From the NCBI RefSeq assembly GCF_026262505.1, contig NC_067205.1:1736001-1800000 (forward strand): a stretch of 64,000 nt of DNA. Reading direction: 5' to 3'. Of the stretch, positions 19,005-29,282 are shown piece after piece. A model generated the notes under the pieces. The model saw only the letters and a list, made by a program, of their open reading frames with translations. It was not told where the DNA came from and searched no databases. The DNA is from Trichomonas vaginalis G3. Taxonomy: Eukaryota > Parabasalia > Trichomonadida > Trichomonadidae. How positions within the stretch are numbered: the first letter of the stretch is position 1; each line of letters starts with the position of its first letter. The translations under genes were made by a program, and so were the position numbers.

Positions 19005-20440
19005 TCCTGCTGTGTTGTCAAAATGTCATGTTGTCTCATTTTTTCAGAGAAGTTAATTAACCTGGTGACCTGGTGACCTGGTGACACCTTCAGTTCTTCA
19101 AAAATAATTCATAACTGCCTTCCTCATTAATCCTGAAATGTTGTCAAAATGTCATGTTGTCACACTTTTTCAGAGAAGTTAATTAACCTGGTGACCTGGT
19201 GACCTGGTGACACCTTCAGTTCTTCAAAAATAATTCATAACTGCCTTCCTCATTAATCCTGAAATGTTGTCAAAATGTCATGTTGTCTCATTTTTTCAGA
19301 GAAGTTAATTAACCTGGTGACCTGGTGACCTGGTGACACCTTCAGTTCTTCAAAAATAATTCATAACTGCCTTCCCCTGCTGTGTTGTCAAAATGTCATG
19401 TTGTCTCATTTTTTCAGAGAAGTTAATTAACCTGGTGACCTGGTGACCTGGTGACACCTTCAGTTCTTCAAAAATAATTCATAACTGCCTTCCCCTGCTG
19501 TGTTGTCAAAATGTCATGTTGTCTCATTTTTTCAGAGAAGTTAATTAACCTGGTGACCTGGTGACCTGGTGACACCTTCAGTTCTTCAAAAATAATTCAT
19601 AACTGCCTTCCCCTGCTGTGTTGTCAAAATGTCATGTTGTCTCATTTTTTCAGAGAAGTTAATTAACCTGGTGACCTGGTGACCTGGTGACACCTTCAGT
19701 TCTTCAAAAATAATTCATAACTGCCTTCCCCTGCTGTGTTGTCAAAATGTCATGTTGTCTCATTTTTTCAGAGAAGTTAATTAACCTGGTGACCTGGTGA
19801 CCTGGTGACACCTTCAGTTCTTCAAAAATAATTCATAACTGCCTTCCCCTGCTGTGTTGTCAAAATGTCATGTTGTCTCATTTTTTCAGAGAAGTTAATT
19901 AACCTGGTGACCTGGTGACCTGGTGACACCTTCAGTTCTTCAAAAATAATTCATAACTGCCTTCCCCTGCTGTGTTGTCAAAATGTCATGTTGTCTCATT
20001 TTTTCAGAGAAGTTAATTAACCTGGTGACCTGGTGACCTGGTGACACCTTCAGTTCTTCAAAAATAATTCATAACTGCCTTCCCCTGCTGTGTTGTCAAA
20101 ATGTCATGTTGTCTCATTTTTTCAGAGAAGTTAATTAACCTGGTGACCTGGTGACCTGGTGACACCTTCAGTTCTTCAAAAATAATTCATAACTGCCTTC
20201 CCCTGCTGTGTTGTCAAAATGTCATGTTGTCTCATTTTTTCAGAGAAGTTAATTAACCTGGTGACCTGGTGACCTGGTGACACCTTCAGTTCTTCAAAAA
20301 TAATTCATAACTGCCTTCCCCTGCTGTGTTGTCAAAATGTCATGTTGTCTCATTTTTTCAGAGAAGTTAATTAACCTGGTGACCTGGTGACCTGGTGACA
20401 CCTTCAGTTCTTCAAAAATAATTAATTATTGAATAACCTA
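19005..20440 (-). repeat. Iteron array right of the primase-helicase gene (twelve units), minus strand
   Basis: Twelve units of ~118-124 bp, the reverse complement of the units at 15736-16595, with the word TGGTGACC three times per unit. The first three units carry a spacer with CTCATTAATCC, the others CCCCTGCTG, so most of the array came from amplifying one variant. Units are almost identical, suggesting recent expansion. No coding frame. Confidence 0.85.
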
Positions 20441-20491
20441 AAAACCATTAACGATAAAATAACTGATAACAAATTTTTATTTTTATCATAA

Positions 20492-20656
20492 ATGGATACC
20501 CCACAAGCTCAAAATTTACCACGAATCATAACAAGGGAGGAAATGATAAAAATGATGCAAGAACGAATTAAAAATAACAAACCACTAAAACTGAGAAAAT
20601 GTGGTTATGCAGTAATGATGGAAAGAAGAACCCAGAAGGGTTCGGGAAACCATTGA
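20492..20656 (+). CDS. Short element B gene, 54 residues
   Basis: Begins MDTPQAQNLPRIITREEM and continues Lys/Arg-rich. It is preceded by an AT-rich leader of the kind seen before other element B genes. Its 3' end lies in the 81-bp direct repeat that flanks the MULE derivative. No family recognised; it may be broken at its end. Confidence 0.45.
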   Translation: MDTPQAQNLPRIITREEMIKMMQERIKNNKPLKLRKCGYAVMMERRTQKGSGNH

Positions 20657-20731
20657 CGGAAGAGGAATAAAAATTAAATTTGGATTGAGTTTAAAAATTC
20701 ATCTTTATTAAATTCATCTCTTCCAATCAAT
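20651..20731 (+). repeat. 81-bp direct repeat, left copy, flanking the MULE derivative
   Basis: Identical to 23960-24040. It starts CATTGACGGAAGAGGAAT and ends CTTCCAATCAAT. The two copies bracket exactly the 3.2-kb insertion at 20732-23959. As a target duplication it is far longer than the 9-11 bp usual for MULEs. Confidence 0.9.
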
Positions 20732-21034
20732 GAAACAATAAGAATTACCGAAAAAGTGACAAAACATCAAAAACAGGGAGGGGGTCTCAATTTTTATTAC
20801 TTATATTATTTTACAATATTTATATAAATACTCTTTATAATATATTTTACTATAAAATTATACCTCAAATTCAAATATTTAAAATATTATTTACATAATT
20901 ATCTCAAAATTATATTTTTATATATTATTTTTCATATGTATAAATTATATAATCTATATCTATGCAAATCTCATCTAAATTTTTTTGAAACAAACCGCTA
21001 CCATTTTATAATGGTCCATCTTAAATTCATCATA

Positions 21035-22020
21035 AATTCTGGTACATGTTAGTACCAGAGTCTTCAAATCTCAAACACTCTGGTACCAACATGTACCAGA
21101 CGCGAGTTTCCAATGCCCTCGTACGATTTTCTATTAAGATCTTCTTGAATGAGAAGGTCTTCATAGAAACTCGTACGAGGGCTTCTCTTTTAAATACTCT
21201 GGTACCTGCTGGTATCGGAGTCGACTTTACAGCCCTTTCCCAATTTTGAAGCTGGGGAAAGTTTTCAAGCAATGAAAGGGAAGCTCTCGCTATGAGGTGA
21301 AAATCTAGAATTTTTACCTCATAGCGAGTAATCCTTTGTTAATTGCTTGAAAACTTTCTTCAAATTATCAAAATTTCGAGAAAGTTTCCTTGCTTCAAAG
21401 TAGAGATGGAGCCCTTTGAGCCACTGCATATAGGTCAGTGACTCAAAATACTCCATCTCTACTAGAAATCGCCAAAATTTTGGTCGCAATCTTTGAAATG
21501 CGACGCAAGTTTTGGCAATTTCGCGAGGGACTTGCTCCATTTGTGCATAGATTCACACTCTATGCACCAAGATGAACAATTCTTTCGCTGACAGCGGGAA
21601 ACTTTGTCTGAATAGTTTAACATTCAGACAAAGTTTTCCGCTGTCAGAGAGGAATGGAAGGGTAAGAGGTATATATTCATAATGTATACCTCTTACTCTT
21701 CCATTCCTCAAGAACGTTCAAAAACTTGTGTGCAATCAGAACTGATTGCACCCAAGTTTTTTGAAACTTTATATAAGGAATTGTTGGCTATGATGTACTG
21801 ATCATGAATCAGTACATCATAGCCAACAATTCCTTCGCAAACAGTGGGAAACTTTGTCTGAATAGTTTAACATTCAGACAAAATTTCCCGCTGTCAGGGA
21901 GGGAATTAGAGGGTGGGAGATATATAGATAGACTATAAATCTCTCACCTTTAATTCCCTCAAGAAAGTTCAAAAACTTGGGTGCAATCAGTTCTGATTGC
22001 ACCCAAGTTTTTGAATTTTG
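21035..22020. repeat. Run of about fifteen non-identical hairpins
   Basis: Hairpin follows hairpin with almost no spacer. Examples are a stem with CTCTGGTACC near 21060-21100, CTCGTACGA near 21118-21180, CTCGCTATGAGGTGAAAA near 21275-21330, and GACAAAGTTTCCCGCTGTC-type stems at 21590-21645 and again at 21845-21900. Others are a stem around GAGGAATGGAAG (21650-21710), CAATCAG/CTGATTG pairs, and a long stem TACATCATAGCCAACAATTC near 21780-21835. Some modules recur in diverged form, so this is an array of foldback units, but unlike the ~250-bp array it is not a simple tandem repeat. Confidence 0.75.
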
Positions 22021-22606
22021 TATAAGGAATTGTTGGCTATGATGTGGATAGCCGCTGCCAGACCAAATGAATTAACCGTTGTGAATAACGTTTCTGAATC
22101 TTTATTTAAAAAGATAAAATATCACGATTTTGGCTGCGTTAAAAATCAAAGAATTGATGTTTTTGTCAAAAATCTTTTAGAAGAAGTTGCACCCAATTAC
22201 TTTTATCGTATTAAAAAACGATTTACTTCAAACAGGTTTTATGCCTTCAATTAGAATTCGCGAGCCTCGATTGACAGATTATAAAACAAAATTGAAAAGA
22301 GAAGTTCAATCACGTTTATACCAAGTATTAAATTTTGTTCAGAATCAAGAAGCCAATTTGAATCCATTAAGATTTTTATTGGAAAATGCTGAAGAAAAAC
22401 TTTCTCAAATAAATGAGAAGATACAAAATTCAATTACATATTTAAGATCGTTTGAAATTCCAAATGAATTGTTAGATACGTATATGTTAGAAATTAATGA
22501 ATTTTGTTATAATTCTCCAGATTATATTTTAGAACATTTCGAATGTAATAAACAGAAATTCATCAAAAGTGACAGCTCTCAATTTTTTGACATTTGTAAA
22601 TTCTAA
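22018..22606 (+). pseudogene. MULE transposase, C-terminal remnant
   Basis: Two overlapping frames carry VNNVSESLFKKIKYHDFG and a long coiled-coil tail (ENAEEKLSQINEKIQNS). The first part aligns with VNNISESLFKNFKYYEFG of the transposase at 3521-6191, covering the catalytic Glu region, but the two proteins are clearly different families. The first two catalytic Asp regions are gone. A frameshift lies between the two frames near 22190-22250. Confidence 0.75.
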
Positions 22607-22714
22607 ATTGAATGAGAAAAATGAAATAATACTAAGCATAATACAATATTCTAGATTTAATTATAATTAGGAAAAAGTTAGTTTTGAGAGTACTTTTCAT
22701 AGGCATATAGAATG

Positions 22715-23636
22715 AAATCTTCTGAAAAATAATATCACATAAACTCATATTATTTTCTAATATATAACTATTTTATATAAAAATCAAATTCAATGATCTT
22801 AAAAGCGAAGGATAAACCTCAAAATTTACGAATATAATGAGTGGGAATATAATGCTTATCTATCATAAAACCATATGAAATATCAATTTTTGCTTTACGC
22901 CTAATTTTTGACGACAATTAGCAAAAAATGTTAAATGTTAACACTCAGTCCATTTGAATATGAAAAATAAAATTGACTTTGATTAAATGTTTTTATTTAT
23001 CATGCAATTCTTCTTGCGACCAAAGATTTGAATAAAAGTTCAAAAAATAAGATAGCTTAAAAAATAATATACGGTAGTGTTTACTAATAGATGAATAGTA
23101 TATAAATTCTATTAAAATGGATTTGATCCAAAAAAATATATAAAATTTGATCATAAATAAAATCGTTTTAAATTACTTCTTCATTTAAATTATAACAATT
23201 ATTTTTGGTTTTATATTTTTTTGGATCAAATCCATTTTAATAGAATTTATATACTATTCATCTATTAGTAAACACTACCGTATATTATTTTTAAGCTATC
23301 TTATTTTTTGAACTTTTATTCAAATCTTTGGTCGCAAGAAGAATTGCATGATAAATAAAAACATTTAATCAAAGTCAATTTTATTTTTCATATTCAAATG
23401 GACTGAGTGTTAACATTTAACATTTTTTGCTAATTGTCGTCAAAAATTAGGCGTAAAGCAAAAATTGATATTTCATATGGTTTTATGATAGATAAGCATT
23501 ATATTCCCACTCATTATATTCGTAAATTTTGAGGTTTATCCTTCGCTTTTAAGATCATTGAATTTGATTTTTATATAAAATAGTTATATATTAGAAAATA
23601 ATATGAGTTTATGTGATATTATTTTTCAGAAGATTT
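22715..23636. repeat. Inverted repeat with ~430-bp arms and a ~60-bp spacer
   Basis: Arms at about 22715-23145 and 23207-23636 are reverse complements with about one difference seen (length of an A-run). The inner edges meet around GGATTTGATCCAAAAAAATA and its complement. No gene inside. Such near-identity means a very recent origin or ongoing correction, and a transcript would fold into a long double-stranded RNA (inference). Confidence 0.85.
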
Positions 23637-23959
23637 TGTGTTCTTCTTCAAAATTTTATTTTTTTATTAAAAAGAATCTTTACAAAATATACATTTACTT
23701 TAATTAATATTTAAAAACGTGCTCTATCAAAAGTTCCAAAAATTCAATATTTTAGCTTTTCTGAGGTGTCACTTTTGATGAATTTCTGTTTACAACACGA
23801 AGAATTTTTAGAGGATTTCAAAGAAAAGAATAATTTAATAGACTAAAAAATTTATTATTTTTATTTATTGTGAATTTTAAATTGTCACTTTTTAAGTGTT
23901 ACTCCCTATTGAACGTGTCACTTTTTGGGTGTCACTTTTTCGGAAATTCTTATATACTC

Positions 23960-24040
23960 CATTGACGGAAGAGGAATAAAAATTAAATTTGGATTGAGTT
24001 TAAAAATTCATCTTTATTAAATTCATCTCTTCCAATCAAT
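23960..24040 (+). repeat. 81-bp direct repeat, right copy, flanking the MULE derivative
   Basis: Identical to 20651-20731. It overlaps the 3' end of the 106-residue gene at 23983-24303, so the original element B junction runs from this repeat into that gene. Confidence 0.9.
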
Positions 24041-24303
24041 TTATTTATTCTATTAAATTCTTTTATTTTTGCTTCACTCAGTTTAAGGATTGAACGATAA
24101 GTTTCTAATTTTTCGATTATTTCCTTCTTCTCTTTATCGTTTTCAATTACTTTAGTTTTATGGGCATCAACCCCACCACATTGCGGCTTCTTTTTGTAAT
24201 AGCATATTTTTGATTTAATTCTGTTTAGTTTCTTTTTATATTCATCGTCAGGACTCTGAATCTTAATTAAATCAGGACTCTTGGCTGCTTCGTTGTCACT
24301 CAT
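23983..24303 (-). CDS. Unknown 106-residue element B protein
   Basis: Starts MSDNEAAKSPDLIKIQ at 24303 and is highly charged. It contains a Lys-rich middle (SKICYYKKKPQCGG) and a helical Glu/Lys-rich second half (KKEIIEKLETYRSILK), probably coiled coil. It directly follows the integrase gene on the same strand, with its start about 20 bp beyond the integrase stop. Its last codons lie in the 81-bp repeat. The frame looks whole. No family recognised. Confidence 0.55.
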   Translation of the reverse strand: MSDNEAAKSPDLIKIQSPDDEYKKKLNRIKSKICYYKKKPQCGGVDAHKTKVIENDKEKKEIIEKLETYRSILKLSEAKIKEFNRINKLIGRDEFNKDEFLNSIQI

Positions 24304-24324
24304 TTCTTACGAAATAAAAAAAAA

Positions 24325-25452
24325 TTAAATATTATTTAAATATAATGGGGTAATAAAATAAATTGGAATTTCTATTAATTTATTGTCAACTTCAACTAAT
24401 GCATTGCCGTTAATATATCTAACAAATTCAGCTATTGTGTCAAATCTTCGTCTTCTTTTTGTCATTGATTTATCAGTTTTTCCATAATCGAGATGAATCA
24501 AAACTTTATCCCCTTGTTTAAAATTCATGAGCCCCGAATTAATTTGTTCACGTTTAACATCATTTAACCTTTCCATTTGCTTTCTAATATATTCCCATTC
24601 TTTTGAAATATCATTTTTCATTTCCACTGGTTTCATGTTTATAGTTCTATGCCATGTATTATTGTAATAATATACTAACTGTTGTATGATGGAGTCATGA
24701 TTTCCATCCCAGTATATCTGACCGTTAACCCCTAACGCATCTCTAAGAGTTCTCATTACCGCATCAACTATTTTATTATGAAACGTATATGGAGAGGATG
24801 AAAAGAAAAAATTAATTTGTGGGAAATAATGAGTCATAGTTGCCTGAAATCCTTTATCACCATCACCCCTGATATTATCTACTCGTTCATGATCTAGTAA
24901 GTATTGAATAGCTCTTCTTGTTTCCTGTTCTGTTTTCCCTTTCACTGGAATGCAATATAAATATCTAGTGTTAATGTTAATGGCAAATAAATAAGTAACT
25001 TTTCCTTTTGAATATTCCAGATGATCGATTTCGTATGAATATGGATATGGTGCAAATGAAGGGCGACTAAATTTTTCCTTTAACGGTTGAATTTTTGGGT
25101 CAGTTGGTTTATTTAATATCTTGAAATCCTTTTTAAAATCTTTTTGCTTCTTTAATGTTTGAAATGGATATAATAAAGTGAATGATGAAGGATTAACTGA
25201 AGGAGGAGGCGGTACTGTCGTTGGAGGTTTTGGTGTTGCAAGTGGTTTAATTTTATCTGCTTTGATTTTGGATGATGAAGTTTTGGAATTCATTCCCCCC
25301 TTCATTAATTCTGGATGTATTCTATTCATTTGTTTTAAATATGCTGTATATAAAGGTTTGATATACTTTCCTGCTTCGAGTTTATGTTGAAGGATGAATT
25401 CCAAAAGTTGATCTTCATTTAAAAGTCGGGCTGAATATGGTTTAACTAATGA
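24325..25452 (-). pseudogene. Integrase of element B (retroviral rve type), interrupted by insertions
   Basis: The catalytic core lies in this part: YEIDHLEY for the first Asp region, RGDGDKGF for the second, and HNKIVDAVMRTLRDALG for the third acidic region, followed by YYNNTWHRTINMKP, typical of retroviral and Maverick integrases. A basic C-terminal domain follows (TKRRRRFDTIAEF). It would insert element DNA into the host genome. The upstream part is split off by the hairpin-array copy 2 and by a further insertion at ~27215-28780. The start residues of the open frame (MSLFCQ...) come from the inserted element. Confidence 0.8.
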
Positions 25453-25457
25453 ATCAT

Positions 25458-27161
25458 TGTTATATACGAAAACGATAAAAACAGTTTGACAGAAAAGTGA
25501 CAACTTTACGTGTCAAAAATATAAAAAGTGATATTTTATTCATCATTATCTTCTTCATAATTTATTTCATATTCTTCGTCTTACCAACAAAAGATGGGAA
25601 TGTGAACAATTGCGGGCAATTTTTAGCCATTTTGGCTTGGAACTAGAGCCTGCGAGGTACATGGATAGTATCAGTACCTCACAGGCTCTAGTTCTCTATA
25701 TGGCGCCGAGAAATTTTGGTGAAATGTGGTCGCATTTCACCAAAATTTTTTCGGCGCCATAGGATGAATTGGAGGGTGAGAGATATTATTTCATACAATA
25801 CTACTCTCACCCTCCAATTCCCAGCCAAAATGGCTAAAAATTGCCCGCAATGTGAACAATTGCGGGCAATTTTTAGCCATTTTGGCTTGGAACTAGAGCC
25901 TGCGAGGTACATGGATAGTATCAGTACCTCACAGGCTCTAGTTCTCTATATGGCGCCGAGAAATTTTGGTGAAATGTGGTCGCATTTCACCAAAATTTTT
26001 TCGGCGCCATAGGATGAATTGGAGGGTGAGAGATATTATTTCATACAATACTACTCTCACCCTCCAATTCCCAGCCAAAATGGCTAAAAATTGCCCGCAA
26101 TGTGAACAATTGCGGGCAATTTTTAGCCATTTTGGCTTGGAACTAGAGCCTGCGAGGTACATGGATAGTATCAGTACCTCACAGGCTCTAGTTCTCTATA
26201 TGGCGCCGAGAAATTTTGGTGAAATGTGGTCGCATTTCACCAAAATTTTTTCGGCGCCATAGGATGAATTGGAGGGTGAGAGATATTATTTCATACAATA
26301 CTACTCTCACCCTCCAATTCCCAGCCAAAATGGCTAAAAATTGCCCGCAATGTGAACAATTGCGGGCAATTTTTAGCCATTTTGGCTTGGAACTAGAGCC
26401 TGCGAGGTACATGGATAGTATCAGTACCTCACAGGCTCTAGTTCTCTATATGGCGCCGAGAAATTTTGGTGAAATGTGGTCGCATTTCACCAAAATTTTT
26501 TCGGCGCCATAGGATGAATTGGAGGGTGAGAGATATTATTTCATACAATACTACTCTCACCCTCCAATTCCCAGCCAAAATGGCTAAAAATTGCCCGCAA
26601 TGTGAACAATTGCGGGCAATTTTTAGCCATTTTGGCTTGGAACTAGAGCCTGCGAGGTACATGGATAGTATCAGTACCTCACAGGCTCTAGTTCTCTATA
26701 TGGCGCCGAGAAATTTTGGTGAAATGTGGTCGCATTTCACCAAAATTTTTTCGGCGCCATAGGATGAATTGGAGGGTGAGAGATATTATTTCATACAATA
26801 CTACTCTCACCCTCCAATTCCCAGCCAAAATGGCTAAAAATTGCCCGCAATGTGAACAATTGCGGGCAATTTTTAGCCATTTTGGCTTGGAACTAGAGCC
26901 TGCGAGGTACATGGATAGTATCAGTACCTCACAGGCTCTAGTTCTCTATATGGCGCCGAGAAATTTTGGTGAAATGTGGTCGCATTTCACCAAAATTTTT
27001 TCGGCGCCATAGGATGAATTGGAGGGTGAGAGATATTATTTCATACAATACTACTCTCACCCTCAATTTTAATTACTTAAACTCATTCTATTTTTTGACA
27101 TGTAAATGTCACTTTTACTGAGATCTGACACAATGTCAGATCTCTTTTTTTCGTATATAAG
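25458..27161 (+). mobile_element. Hairpin-array element, copy 2 (6 units) inside the element B integrase gene
   Basis: Same ends as copy 1, flanked by an exact 5-bp duplication ATCAT (25453-25457 and 27162-27166). It carries six tandem 250-bp units from about 25604 to 27070. The left and right unique parts match copies 1 and 3 almost base for base. This is the clearest of the three insertions and shows the element moving as a discrete unit into a Maverick gene. Confidence 0.85.
25604..27070. repeat. Tandem array of six 250-bp four-hairpin units
   Basis: Units start at about 25604, 25854, 26104, 26354, 26604 and 26854 (exact 250-bp period) and are virtually identical. Each holds the four palindromes described for copy 1. 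The last unit passes into the right unique end through the half-palindrome GAGGGTGAGAG...CTCTCACCCTC. Twenty-four hairpins in all. Confidence 0.9.
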
Positions 27162-27214
27162 ATCATAAATTAAAGCTTGTGCATCATTTATGGTCTGAAG
27201 TATAGATCCGTATT

Positions 27215-28780
27215 TTTCCCAAGTGAGCGGGGTATCTCCAATCCCAGCCCTATCGTCCTCCCAGTGTCAGTTTTCAATATAAAATCCAAATTTTTTTTGA
27301 AAATAAAAATTTCGAGAAATTTTTCTGATTTTTTTTCTTTGATTTCAATAATTCAAAATAAATTTTGGAGTAAAAAGACACTATTTAATGAAATTCATAT
27401 GAGTGAATGTGGATAAATACTCTCAAAACATACAATTTATCTATTTTTTCTTTATATTATCAACTAATTAGTGATAATTTTTTTTGAATCAGATTTTTTT
27501 TTCATTAAAAACATAATATATAACACAACAATGATGCACACATACGTATCTACACATCAAAATATAAAGCTTGTTTTGGTCTGGGCATCCCAACCCAAAA
27601 TTCTTAAAAAATTGAATAAAATTGAATACTTGGGGCTGGGATACCCATCCCAAAACCGAATTGAATTTTTTGAATTAAAGAATATATTTATGTATTTATA
27701 ATATACATGTGATGTCTATAAAAAATACTAAATTCTAAAAAAAATTCAATTTATTCAAAACGTATACTAAGTGATCACTTCATTAGTAGGATCAGCAATC
27801 CTACTAAATGGTGAGAACGCCACTAACTAAAAAGGGAGTCCTTGGAGCTCTTGATCTCTTGTCAGTAGAGTTCATAATGAGGCATGGCATCTACTGATTA
27901 GAGATCAGAGCAATCCTACCTTACCTTCAGGAGCTACAAAGCTCCTAATCGTTACGAGAGGGAGCCTTGGAGCTCCTGAAGCTCATCAGCAGAGGCTATT
28001 TACCATTTGGGCCTCTTCTGATGAAAGATGCGAAACACGTCTACGAACCAGGAGCTTCAAAGCTTCTAATCCTTACTAAAGGGAGCTTTGGAGCTCCTGA
28101 GTCTCCATCAACAGAGTCCCAGATGGTAAATGTCCTTTGCTGATGAAAGATGCGAAACACATCTACGAACCAGGAGCTCCAAAGCTCCTAATCCTTACGA
28201 AAGGGAGCTTTGGAGCTCCTGAAACTCCTTTTACTATAAAATAGGACAGTTTTCTTCTGAGGTTCTCATCAAATCTAAGACTTCAGAAGAAAGCTGTCCT
28301 ATCAATGTATACTTACACTCTCATGGACTACAAGTGTACAATTTTAAGGCAGAGATTATCCGAGGCCTCTCATCAAATGAGGGACCTCGGATAATCTCTA
28401 CCTTAAGTAGTCAAATAACTTTTCTCACTATTTAGGAACAAAAGAACAAGAGTTGGAGTACTTTAAGGCAAGATTCTTCCGAAATCTCTCATCGAATGAG
28501 AGACTTCGGAAGGACCTTGCCAAATCCTTGAACGCCAATATCCTTGGAACTGAGCTAGAACCAGGGAGAAGTAGCATACTATAGAGCACGATGGTAATCT
28601 CGGAAATGCTTATATCGCCCCAAGCACAATATTTAAGAAGTCTAACTCATATATACAAGAAGTCAGGCTGAATAGATATTGTGCATATGGTTTGCAGAAC
28701 TCTCATGATATTTAAAATTCATGTTATCCCAAAAAGGTGACACTTTGGGTGTATCGTCCATCCCAGGGATGCAAAAATCA
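27215..28780. mobile_element. Further non-autonomous insertion in element B, carrying a hairpin run
   Basis: This block separates coding sequence that belongs with the integrase region. Its edges have phrases such as CCCAAGTGAGCGGGG on the left and CCATCCCAGGGATG then AAAATCACATCAC on the right. Similar words (CTTGGGATAAAATCACAT) occur near 3505-3530 beside the first MULE, so a common family is possible. No transposase and no convincing gene. Boundaries are approximate and the terminal repeats are weak. Confidence 0.45.
27780..28520. repeat. Run of about seven hairpins, third type
   Basis: Successive stems include TTAGTAGGAT/ATCCTACTAA near 27783-27808. Three diverged modules contain GGAGCTCC-type stems (AGGAGCTCCAAAGCTCCTAA with GGGAGCTTTGGAGCTCCTG) between 27930 and 28225. 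Then come ATAGGACAG/CTGTCCTAT (28240-28300), GAGATTATCCGAGG/CCTCGGATAATCTC (28350-28405) and TCTTCCGAAATCTCTCAT/ATGAGAGACTTCGGAAG (28470-28520). The sequence is unrelated to the other two hairpin arrays but the build is the same. Confidence 0.75.
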
Positions 28781-28782
28781 CA

Positions 28783-29211
28783 TCACCTTGGATCTATAGT
28801 CTGAAGGACCTGGGCATTTTGTTCCTTTTGTTTTTGTTCCTTTAGCTGTTGAACATTTGCTACTTTAGACCTCGGCTTTGGTTTTTGTGGCTCAGGATTA
28901 TATAATTTATATAATTCATCAATATCTTCTTCTGTTAATACTTTATTTTTGAAATCTTTCAACTGTTTAAGTTGTGATTTTGTTTTTCCCTTTGAATATT
29001 CATTATTTTTAATTTTGTCTTTAATTTTAGAAATTATTCTATCATGATATTTCAAAATTTCATTTTTATAATATGGATAATAATATTCCATATCATCACC
29101 CGTTATATTTTCATTATATTTTTGGAGATATGATTTTAATTCATAATAACTAAGAAAATTTTGATTAAGTACTAAATCATCAATTAAATTTTTTAAATCT
29201 GTGTTATCCAT
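28783..29211 (-). CDS. Lys/Glu-rich element B frame upstream of the integrase core
   Basis: 142 residues starting at 29211 (MDNTDLKNLIDDLVL), helical and charged, ending in a Gln/Lys-rich stretch (LKEQKQKEQNAQVLQT) right at the edge of the insertion at ~27215-28780. It may be the N-terminal region of the integrase gene or a separate gene. No domain recognised. It starts about 70 bp from the right flank of hairpin-array copy 3. Confidence 0.5.
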   Translation of the reverse strand: MDNTDLKNLIDDLVLNQNFLSYYELKSYLQKYNENITGDDMEYYYPYYKNEILKYHDRIISKIKDKIKNNEYSKGKTKSQLKQLKDFKNKVLTEEDIDELYKLYNPEPQKPKPRSKVANVQQLKEQKQKEQNAQVLQTIDPR

Positions 29212-29282
29212 TTATATAAAAATAAAATAAGTGTTTAAGGGTGCCCACCTCTTTGAATCATAGTATCAAAACCATTATTTAT

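Larger units (their letters stand above)
20732..23959. mobile_element. MULE-derived composite insertion with hairpin array and large palindrome
   Basis: The ends are inverted repeats: GAAACAATAAGAATTACCG then AAAAAGTGACA on the left, and TGTCACTTTTTCGG then AAATTCTTATATACTC on the right. Inside are AT-rich DNA, a run of hairpins (21035-22020), the 3' end of a MULE transposase gene (22018-22606) and a near-perfect inverted repeat of about 430 bp (22715-23636). No intact transposase is present, so movement would need one supplied elsewhere. It is flanked by an 81-bp direct repeat of element B sequence. Confidence 0.75.

Noticed and set aside
19005-20440. CRISPR array
   Set aside because: Whole ~118-bp units repeat with no unique spacers, there are no cas genes and the context is a eukaryotic Maverick.
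25688-27012. Series of 74- and 98-residue open frames on both strands of the 250-bp arrays (also at 5076-5765 and 29433-30257)
   Set aside because: They repeat with the unit, occur on both strands and follow the palindromes; the absence of stops is a by-product of the repeat, not coding.
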